Shown here piece by piece: positions 1 through 4,554 of a stretch of DNA of 5,347 nt; within the stretch, counting starts at the first letter, position 1, and every line of letters starts with the position of its first letter. Below the pieces are notes generated by a model, which worked only from the letters and a program-made list of their open reading frames with translations, searched no databases and was not told the DNA's origin. Position numbers and translations under genes: made by a program. The stretch is from Lentisphaerota bacterium (GTDB taxonomy: Bacteria > Verrucomicrobiota > Kiritimatiellia > RFP12 > UBA1067), in contig JALHET010000159.1 in NCBI GenBank assembly GCA_022839525.1, positions 700 through 6,046 of the forward strand, in the 5' to 3' direction.

Positions 1-334
1 GGAGCCCAAAATCAAACTGCCGATCATCGCGCGCCAGTACATCGAAACCGAGGCGGTCGTGCGCAGCGGCGAGACCGTCGTGCTCGGCGGGCTCGTCGAC
101 TCCAGTAAGACCGAGACCACTTCAGGAACCCCATGGCTCTCTAAAATTCCGTTTATTGGCTGGCTCTTCAAGACAGAGGAAAAGACCGAAACGGCCAAGA
201 ACATCCTCATTTTCGTGACCGCCACGCTCATCAGCGACGTCGGCGAGGAGCTGATCCCGATCAACGATTTCGAGCGTTACGGTCTCGCCGTGCCGGACGG
301 CGCGCAAGTCCCCGACATCCTGAAAGCCAACTGA
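1..334 (+). CDS. Secretin (PilQ/GspD family), C-terminal end only
   Basis: Outer-membrane secretin, the multimeric gated channel through which a type IV pilus or type II secretion pseudopilus acts. The gene enters from the left edge; the first whole codon is at base 2 and the TGA stop is at 332-334, leaving about 110 residues. Visible secretin signatures, in order, are PIIARQYIETEAVVRSGETV, then VVLGGLVDSS, then the late barrel/lip motif IPFIGWLFK (compare the family pattern VPxLGxxPxxGxLF), then the closing strand NILIFVTATLI. A tail of about 34 residues follows (ending DILKAN), which may carry the pilotin or S-domain function, though no specific motif is recognisable. The N-domains that would separate PilQ from GspD are outside the window, so the subfamily is open. 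It is the first gene of the visible operon, 103 bases ahead of the PilM-PilN gene. Family assignment is firm. Confidence 0.95.
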   Translation, partial: EPKIKLPIIARQYIETEAVVRSGETVVLGGLVDSSKTETTSGTPWLSKIPFIGWLFKTEEKTETAKNILIFVTATLISDVGEELIPINDFERYGLAVPDGAQVPDILKAN

Positions 335-346
335 CCCCAAAGAACT

Positions 347-437
347 TTCAACGCTCAACGCTCAACGTTCAACGCTCAACCCGAAACCCGGAACCAGAAA
401 CCAGAAACCCGAAACCCGGAACCCGGAACCAGAAACC
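347..437 (+). repeat. Tandem heptanucleotide array, 13 units, ending at the pilM start codon
   Basis: The spacer between the secretin stop and the next ATG is almost entirely seven-base units in perfect phase: TTCAACG, CTCAACG, CTCAACG, TTCAACG, CTCAACC, then CGAAACC, CGGAACC, AGAAACC, AGAAACC, CGAAACC, CGGAACC, CGGAACC, AGAAACC. That is 13 x 7 = 91 bases with no indel, and the last unit touches the ATG at 438. Two sub-blocks are visible, a TCAACG type (347-381) and a GAAACC type (382-437). The same NNNNNCC phase recurs in the other arrays of this window. No Shine-Dalgarno sequence separate from the repeat is visible; a GGAAC inside a unit at 425-429 is the only purine-rich candidate. Function unknown. 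The seven-base period resembles in kind the STRR heptamers of heterocystous cyanobacteria, although the unit sequences differ. Confidence 0.93.
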
Positions 438-2192
438 ATGTCCCGAACCAAACAGATGTTAGCCTTCGATATCGGCTCCCGTTCCGTGCGGGCCGTCTGG
501 GTGGGGCTGCGCGGCGGCCGTCCGGCCGTAATGCGCGCGGAAACCTTCGCCCTGCCGCTGGACGAGGAGGAACCCCACAAACTCATCAGCGCGTGGGCCG
601 ACAAGCTCGGCATCGCCAAACACTTCTGCGCCATTGCCCTGCCGGGATCCCAGGCCGTTTTCCAGAGCGGGCGCATCATGCACAACGACCCGCGCACGCC
701 CGAACAGGTCGCCGCCATCGACATCGCCCAGTTCAACGAGATGGCCGGCGATGAGATGGCGCATGACGTCTTCGCGTTCGAGACCCCCTTCGAAGCCGGC
801 GTCCGGCGTTACATCATGTCGATGGCGCGCCCCGCCTCGATCCAGGAGGTCATCCAGGCGACCCGCCGCAACCACCTGCGCCCGTCCGACCTGATCGCCG
901 CGCCGGTCGCGCTGTTCAACGCGCTGGAGGCGTTCGCCGGCGCGCACGAAGAGCCGTACTGTTACGTGAGCATCGGCCACACGCAGACCGAGGTCGCGGT
1001 CGGCATCAGCGGCGGGCTGCTCTTCGCGCGTTCCCTTGCGGCGGGCGGCAAGCTCTTCACGGATGCGGTGGCCCAGTCCACCGGCCTGCCGGCCGTGCAG
1101 GCCGAAGTGCGCAAACATGTCGATTGCGGACTGCGCGAGAGCGATGCCTGCTACGAGCCGCTGCGCCTCGCGGCCGACCGCTGGGTCTCGCAGTTCAACG
1201 CCTGCATGGGCGTTTACCGCAGCACGTTCCAAGACCGGAAATTCACCGTCGCGCGCATCATCATCACCGGCGGCGGCGCCCAACTCAAGGGACTCAAGGA
1301 GTATCTCGCCGCCAAGCTGTTCATGCAGGTGCAACACGTCTCGGAACTGCCGGGTATCGACAGCGCTTACCAGCCGTATGCGGGCGTCTACGACTTGGCC
1401 TTCGGTCTCGCGCTCACCGCCCTCCACGTCGGCACCACATACCTCTCGCTCCTGCCCGGAGACCTGAAAGACGAGGTGGTCTTCCGCGCGAAGAAACCGT
1501 GGTGGATCGCCGCGGCCGTCTTTCTGCTCGGTGCCATGGCCCTCTACTCCGCCACCGGCGTCGTGCTCCTGCGGCGCGACAACGCCCAGCTCGACGAGGT
1601 GCGCGACCTGCTCCGTCGACGCGAGCAGATCGACAAACGCATTCAGGATCTCAAGCTGCTCGGCGCGCACACCTTGACCAATTCGATGCCGCTTACAAAC
1701 CTCCTGCTAAACGGCCCACTCGCCCGAGAAGTGCTCTCGCTGGTGGCCTCCACGGTCGACCCCAACGACTGGATCACCCTTTTCTGCGACGAGAATCTCT
1801 ACACCCCGAAAGAGCAGGAAAACGAAACCAAAAAACCTACGCCGCAGACGGCCGCCCGAAACCCCTTTTCCCTTTTCCGCACGCTCCGGCAGGCTCCGCC
1901 CGCAACGGGGAAGCCTGCCGCCACTGCGGCGGCAGGTTCCGCAGCCACCCAGAAGAAAGACCTTCCCGACCCGCTCGCGTCGGTTTTCATCGTGGAGGGC
2001 TACACGCCCACCGTCAGCCTCAAAAGCGTCCGGGAAATGATCGAGCGGCTCAAAACCTCCCCGGAGATCGCACGCGTGGACCTCCGCAGCGACGACCAGG
2101 TCTTTGCCCCCACCGGCATCCCCGAATTGGAAACGGAAAAAGTCCCCAACTTCCGCCGTTTCGTGATCGAGATCGAAGTGAAGCGACTATGA
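438..2192 (+). CDS. pilM: PilM-PilN fusion: actin-like ATPase joined to inner-membrane PilN domain
   Basis: Inner-membrane alignment-complex protein of a type IV pilus-like machine, 584 residues, against about 350 for a usual PilM. Residues 1-330 are a PilM/FtsA-like actin fold: phosphate-1 motif AFDIGSRSVRAV (9-20), phosphate-2 region YVSIGHTQTEVAV (176-188) and adenosine motif IIITGGGAQLKGL (274-286). All look intact, so nucleotide binding is likely. Residues 335-341, YLSLLPG, resemble the INLLP peptide with which a separate PilN docks onto PilM. One membrane segment follows at about 355-378, then a charged coiled-coil helix (380-407), an Ala/Pro/Thr-rich linker (about 455-512), and a ferredoxin-like PilN-type end (515-584: VFIVEGY, SVREMIERLKTSPEIARVDL, FVIEIEVKRL). 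No start codon is seen near the junction, so the fusion is genuine in this sequence. The topology matches T2SS GspL, but GspL has generally lost ATP binding. ATG 438 abuts a repeat array; Met7 at 456 is an alternative start. Confidence 0.9.
   Translation: MSRTKQMLAFDIGSRSVRAVWVGLRGGRPAVMRAETFALPLDEEEPHKLISAWADKLGIAKHFCAIALPGSQAVFQSGRIMHNDPRTPEQVAAIDIAQFNEMAGDEMAHDVFAFETPFEAGVRRYIMSMARPASIQEVIQATRRNHLRPSDLIAAPVALFNALEAFAGAHEEPYCYVSIGHTQTEVAVGISGGLLFARSLAAGGKLFTDAVAQSTGLPAVQAEVRKHVDCGLRESDACYEPLRLAADRWVSQFNACMGVYRSTFQDRKFTVARIIITGGGAQLKGLKEYLAAKLFMQVQHVSELPGIDSAYQPYAGVYDLAFGLALTALHVGTTYLSLLPGDLKDEVVFRAKKPWWIAAAVFLLGAMALYSATGVVLLRRDNAQLDEVRDLLRRREQIDKRIQDLKLLGAHTLTNSMPLTNLLLNGPLAREVLSLVASTVDPNDWITLFCDENLYTPKEQENETKKPTPQTAARNPFSLFRTLRQAPPATGKPAATAAAGSAATQKKDLPDPLASVFIVEGYTPTVSLKSVREMIERLKTSPEIARVDLRSDDQVFAPTGIPELETEKVPNFRRFVIEIEVKRL
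1887..1936. repeat. G+C-rich palindrome cluster inside the PilN linker
   Basis: Three mutually complementary blocks lie in the coding sequence of the PilM-PilN fusion: CGGCAGGCT (1887-1895), AGCCTGCCG (1912-1920) and CGGCAGG (1930-1936). The right pair forms a perfect nine-base stem, CCTGCCGCC (1914-1922) with GGCGGCAGG (1928-1936), around a five-base loop. The left pair forms a nine-base stem around 16 bases. The two hairpins compete for the middle block. The region encodes the low-complexity linker (about residues 484-500, PPATGKPAATAAAG), where an in-frame insertion would be tolerated. It could be a REP/RPE-like palindromic element captured in a gene, or a by-product of Ala/Pro/Gly codons in G+C-rich DNA. 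The exact nine-base arms favour an element, but I see only one locus. Confidence 0.5.
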
Positions 2193-2197
2193 AAAAT

Positions 2198-2232
2198 GGG
2201 TTCTGGTTCCTGGTTTCTGGTATCAGGTGAGA
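2198..2232 (-). repeat. Short heptad array in reverse orientation before the IVP gene
   Basis: Five seven-base units in phase: GGGTTCT, GGTTCCT, GGTTTCT, GGTATCA, GGTGAGA. On the minus strand these read TCTCACC, TGATACC, AGAAACC, AGGAACC, AGAACCC, the same NNNNNCC family as the other arrays (AGAAACC is also a unit of the 347-437 array, and TGATACC recurs at 4467-4531). It begins six bases after the pilMN stop codon at 2190-2192. It is the only array in the window pointing against transcription. Confidence 0.8.
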
Positions 2233-2245
2233 ACCGAGTTGTGCG

Positions 2246-2677
2246 ATGATTAAGAACTTTGAAGAGATTGAAGCGTGGCAGTTGGCCCGTGAATTGACAA
2301 AGGTGGTCTACGCCATTGCCAAAACACCTGCTTTTGCCCATGATTTTGGTCTCCGCGACCAGATCCGCAGGGCTTCAGTCTCGATCATGGCCAATATAGC
2401 CGAGGGTTTCGAGCGTGATGGCACAAATGAGTTTATCCAGCATCTCTCCATCGCCAAAGGTTCGTCCGGAGAAGTCCGTTCGCATCTCTATGTCGCATTG
2501 GATGCCTCTTACATCGACCGGCAAACTTTTGATTCTCTGTTCTCACTTTCCGTGAGCATTAGTAAACTGATCGCCGCGTTTATCACTCATCTCAAGAACT
2601 CACCTTTGAAAGGCTCGAAGTTCAACCGCCCACGAGACCTGTCACCTGAAACCTGTCACCTGTCACCTGAAACCTGA
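2246..2677 (+). CDS. Four-helix-bundle protein, 23S rRNA intervening-sequence protein (IVP/S23) family
   Basis: Small cytoplasmic helical protein of the family first noted in intervening sequences of 23S rRNA genes, related in fold to the Avd accessory protein of diversity-generating retroelements. Its biochemical role is not established. Family hallmarks are FEEIEAWQLARELTKVVYAI (5-24), the signature GLRDQIRRASVSIMANIAEG (35-54) followed by FER, and FIQHLSIAKGSSGEVRSHL (63-81). The family fold ends near residue 118, which fits the usual length of about 115-125. Residues from about 130 on (DLSPETCHLSPET) are translated from the downstream heptad array, which also supplies the TGA stop at 2675-2677; this tail is probably accidental. 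The start at 2246 is the only one giving the conserved N-terminus; no strong ribosome binding site is visible. No rRNA, reverse transcriptase or variable repeat lies nearby. It interrupts a pilus operon and is lower in G+C than its neighbours, so lateral arrival is likely. Confidence 0.92.
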   Translation: MIKNFEEIEAWQLARELTKVVYAIAKTPAFAHDFGLRDQIRRASVSIMANIAEGFERDGTNEFIQHLSIAKGSSGEVRSHLYVALDASYIDRQTFDSLFSLSVSISKLIAAFITHLKNSPLKGSKFNRPRDLSPETCHLSPET

Positions 2678-2702
2678 AACCTGAAACCTGAAACCTGAAA
2701 CC
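2638..2702 (+). repeat. Tandem heptanucleotide array, nine units plus CC, overlapping the IVP gene end
   Basis: Nine perfect-phase units: CCTGTCA, CCTGAAA, CCTGTCA, CCTGTCA, then CCTGAAA five times, closing with CC (65 bases). In the NNNNNCC reading the phase runs on in degenerate form as TCTCTCC (2703-2709) and CAAAACC (2710-2716), then CT and the pilO ATG at 2719. The array overlaps the last 40 bases of the IVP reading frame and provides its stop codon. The five identical units at 2666-2700 suggest recent expansion by slippage. Confidence 0.93.
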
Positions 2703-2718
2703 TCTCTCCCAAAACCCT

Positions 2719-3495
2719 ATGTCCTTCTCCAATCTTCATGTCCAACCGGTCTTCCGGCTATTATCGACCGAACGCATGCAGGTCGTCTTCATCCTGCTTT
2801 TCGTCCTCTTCAGCGCCTTTCTCACCGTGCGCCTCGTTGTGCTCCCCCAGCGCGAGCTGGCCGAAAACAACCGCATGGTGCGCGAGCAGCTCGAGCACAG
2901 CCGCTATGCCAACCTCTCGCTGATGAATATGCAGGTGATCGCCAACCACGAGTCCGCCAACCTGGCCGCGCTCTCCAACGAGTGGTTCCGTATCGCGGAA
3001 CGCCTCGCCACCTTCCCGAATCAGGGCGAGCTGCGCCATGCCGAAGTCAACCGCATCGATTACAAGGTGCAGCTCTACGAGATCCGCCAGCGCCTGCAGG
3101 CCAAATCCGACGAGCTGAAAATCCGGCTCATGCCCACCGAGCTCGGCCTCGACGAAACCGTCGCCAGCGGCGATGTCATCCGGGTGCGCATGTTGCAACT
3201 CAAGGCTGTTGAAAAGCTCGCGGACCTCACGCTCGACCGGCAAATCCAGCGGCTGGTGGAGATCTACCCGCTCGCGCCGGTCGAGCACAAAGACAACAAA
3301 GGGCGCCGGACGTTCGAGGAATACCCGGTGCGCATCGAGTGCGACGTGGACTTCGAGCACCTGTTCACCTTTTTCCAGTCCGTTTTTGAGGAGGGTCAGG
3401 TTTTCGTGTTCAGAAACCTGCGTATCGAGTCGGGACCCACGTTCGACTCCAAGCTGCGCGTAAAGGCCATCCTCTCCGCGCTCCTGTTTGAATGA
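2719..3495 (+). CDS. pilO: PilO-like inner-membrane alignment protein
   Basis: A 258-residue bitopic protein in the position of PilO (GspM in type II systems), which pairs with PilN in the periplasm and passes contact on to PilP and the secretin. Its short cytoplasmic N-terminus (1-20) is followed by one membrane segment at about 21-42 (VVFILLFVLFSAFLTVRLVV) and a heptad-like charged helix (about 44-64). Longer helical stretches follow (85-135 and 155-182). The C-terminal alpha/beta section (about 200-258: EYPVRIECDVDFEHLFTFFQ, VFVFRNLRIESG, LRVKAILSALLF) has the look of the PilO ferredoxin-like fold. Sequence similarity to textbook PilO is weak, so the call rests on topology, fold pattern and neighbours. 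The single-membrane-segment, coiled-coil, PilO-like layout is comparable to Amuc_1100 of Akkermansia (317 residues), but I cannot test homology here. ATG 2719 is chosen because it precedes the membrane segment with a normal spacing; no Shine-Dalgarno sequence precedes it. Confidence 0.72.
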   Translation: MSFSNLHVQPVFRLLSTERMQVVFILLFVLFSAFLTVRLVVLPQRELAENNRMVREQLEHSRYANLSLMNMQVIANHESANLAALSNEWFRIAERLATFPNQGELRHAEVNRIDYKVQLYEIRQRLQAKSDELKIRLMPTELGLDETVASGDVIRVRMLQLKAVEKLADLTLDRQIQRLVEIYPLAPVEHKDNKGRRTFEEYPVRIECDVDFEHLFTFFQSVFEEGQVFVFRNLRIESGPTFDSKLRVKAILSALLFE

Positions 3496-3525
3496 CGCGG
3501 GCGGCACCCGCAACCCGATTTTAAC

Positions 3526-3603
3526 CTCACACAAAGGCACAAAGGACACAAAGATTTTCATGGCACCCCATTCTCCTTCGTGGCCTTCGTGCCTTCGTGT
3601 GAG
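3526..3603. repeat. Imperfect 28-base inverted repeat (CACAAAGG type) between pilO and pilP
   Basis: The left arm at 3526-3553 begins CTCACACAAAGGCAC and the right arm at 3576-3603 ends GTGCCTTCGTGTGAG. Across 28 paired positions the arms match except at four sites, where the left arm has A in place of the right arm's complementary G (three times) or C (once). The spacer is 22 bases (3554-3575). Each arm is internally repetitive (CACAAAGG-like units on the left, CCTTCGTG-like units on the right). Repeats of this CACAAAGG/CACGAAGG type are familiar in environmental bacterial genomes. Transcribed, it would form a long hairpin ending 16 bases before the ribosome binding site of the next gene. 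Lacking a T-run, it is not a standard terminator. Confidence 0.85.
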
Positions 3604-3618
3604 AAACAACTGGTAGCT

Positions 3619-3624
3619 AAAGGA
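3619..3624 (+). promoter_or_regulatory. Ribosome binding site of the PilP-like gene
   Basis: AAAGGA lies five bases before the ATG at 3630, a normal Shine-Dalgarno placement that fixes this start. It is the clearest ribosome binding site in the window. The three pilus genes whose upstream gap is filled by heptad repeats lack one. Confidence 0.65.
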
Positions 3625-3629
3625 TTTTT

Positions 3630-4466
3630 ATGGACAACCTCTGGAAATGGATCATGCGCCTTAACGCCACGGCGTTCTGCCTCGTGGCCATACTCTTTTT
3701 TGCGGGGGTCGCCGGCTTTTGCGCCTGGCAATACACGCACCCGCCCACACCGGTCAAAGACGGCGGCGACGGCAAACCGCCCGAGCCCGTCCCTGCCTGG
3801 GACATTGGGATCCTCGACTTCGTCACCAACCAGTTAACCGCCGAAACCCTTACGATTCCTGTCGATCCTTTCCGCCCCACCATCGAGGCCATCTTCACCA
3901 ACGAGACCGAGCGGGCCGCTTTCCTCAAAGCCCTCAAGGCCGCCCAAGCCGCGGCCGCCGGTATCGCGGAAGGCGCGGGAGGCGCCAACGCGGCGGGCGC
4001 AAAGAAAGAGGATCCCTTCGCCAACTTGCGGAAAAAAGCCTCTGTGCCTAGCGGACTCGTCGGCCCGAACGGCAGACCCATGGTCATCCCCAAGCTCTCT
4101 TTCATGGGTTTCTTCCAACGCCCGGACGGCAAACAGGCCGCCCTTTTCTACGACTCCGCCGAAAACACCACCGTCTTCTATGATGCGGGCAAACAGATTC
4201 ACGGCGTGGACATCCTGAGCGCCAACGTGCGCGAGGCTGAGATCCGCTTCCCGGACGGGACAACCCGTAAACTGGAAATCGGCGGCTCCGTCGAGCTCCC
4301 CCCCGAACCCGCAAAAAACCCGCCGAAAAAGGTAGTGCCCGCCAAACCCGCCGCCGGTAAACCGGGGCCCGCTGCAGGAGGCAAGGCCGATGCCAAAAAG
4401 CCGAAGCCCGCGCAAAAGAAAGGCCTCCAGAAAAAGGCCGCCCCTCAAAAGAAAGCCGCCCAGTAA
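3630..4466 (+). CDS. PilP/GspC-like periplasmic linker with Lys/Ala/Pro-rich tail
   Basis: A 278-residue bitopic protein in the PilP position, expected to join the PilN-PilO complex to the secretin. It has a short cytoplasmic start (1-12) and one membrane segment (about 13-33: ATAFCLVAILFFAGVAGF). A proline-rich linker (36-56) leads to a DPFRP motif (79-83). An Ala/Gly-rich helical section (97-125) and a second DPF (128-130) follow. A compact beta domain at about 151-224 (MVIPKLSFMGFF, AALFYDSAENTTVFYDAGKQ, EIRFPDGTTRKLEIGG) matches the strand pattern of the PilP/GspC homology region. The last 54 residues (225-278) are nearly all Lys, Ala, Pro, Gly and Gln, with QKK and KKAA repeats, strongly basic and probably disordered. 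Unlike typical PilP, there is no lipobox: the N-terminus is a membrane anchor, as in GspC. Assignment rests on topology, the beta pattern and context. The AAAGGA site sets the start. Confidence 0.68.
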   Translation: MDNLWKWIMRLNATAFCLVAILFFAGVAGFCAWQYTHPPTPVKDGGDGKPPEPVPAWDIGILDFVTNQLTAETLTIPVDPFRPTIEAIFTNETERAAFLKALKAAQAAAAGIAEGAGGANAAGAKKEDPFANLRKKASVPSGLVGPNGRPMVIPKLSFMGFFQRPDGKQAALFYDSAENTTVFYDAGKQIHGVDILSANVREAEIRFPDGTTRKLEIGGSVELPPEPAKNPPKKVVPAKPAAGKPGPAAGGKADAKKPKPAQKKGLQKKAAPQKKAAQ

Positions 4467-4531
4467 CCTGAAACCTGTCACCTGTCACCTGACACCTGAT
4501 ACCTGAAACCTGATACCTGAAACCTGATACC
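4467..4531 (+). repeat. Tandem heptanucleotide array, nine units plus CC, before the ATPase gene
   Basis: Begins on the base after the TAA stop at 4464-4466. Units are CCTGAAA, CCTGTCA, CCTGTCA, CCTGACA, CCTGATA, CCTGAAA, CCTGATA, CCTGAAA, CCTGATA, then CC: 65 bases, the same length as the array at 2638-2702 but with a different order of variants. The NNNNNCC phase continues as TTCAACC (4532-4538), CCAGTCC (4539-4545) and CTTGTCC (4546-4552), then CT and the ATG at 4555. No Shine-Dalgarno sequence is visible. Confidence 0.93.
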
Positions 4532-4554
4532 TTCAACCCCAGTCCCTTGTCCCT

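Larger units (their letters stand above)
2193..2702. mobile_element. Candidate IVP-gene cassette bracketed by opposed heptad arrays
   Basis: A segment of about 510 bases sits between the pilMN stop codon and the region just before the pilO start. It consists of a reversed heptad array (2198-2232), an IVP-family gene (2246-2677) and a forward heptad array (2638-2702). The two arrays are approximate inverted repeats: GGTATCAGG at 2219-2227 differs by one base from the reverse complement of CCTGAAACC. In sampled 60-base lines the gene is 43-53% G+C by hand count, against 58% and 72% in lines from pilO and pilM. No transposase is present and no target-site duplication is recognisable, so mobility is inferred from gene content, composition and repeat arrangement only. 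Confidence 0.35.

Noticed and set aside
335..437. Internal promoter in the gap after the secretin gene
   Set aside because: No convincing -35/-10 pair is visible; the gap is fully accounted for by heptad repeats.
459..1670. Long open frame on the minus strand opposite the PilM domain
   Set aside because: It mirrors G+C-rich codon structure of the + strand gene; the protein is repetitive in Arg, Gly, Asp and Val and shows no family motif, while the + strand frame has clear PilM motifs.
2246..2677. Part of a diversity-generating retroelement, since Avd shares the four-helix fold
   Set aside because: No reverse transcriptase, template repeat or variable repeat is visible, and the sequence fits the IVP branch with its IMANIAEGF signature.
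2638..2702. CRISPR array
   Set aside because: Units are seven bases with no unique spacers, far shorter than CRISPR repeats, and no cas gene is present.
3497..3511. GCGGG-CGGCA-CCCGC hairpin after the PilO-like stop as a terminator
   Set aside because: The stem is only five bases and is followed by AACCCGA before a short T-run, so it does not form a standard intrinsic terminator.
2761..3609. Long open frame on the minus strand opposite the PilO-like gene
   Set aside because: Its start lies in the inverted repeat (HEGHEG-type translation of repeat DNA) and the rest shows no motif; the + strand frame has a membrane segment and operon context.
4467..4531. Telomere-like repeat because CCTGAAA resembles the plant heptamer CCCTAAA
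   Set aside because: The array is internal to a bacterial operon, has mixed variants, and differs in core sequence.
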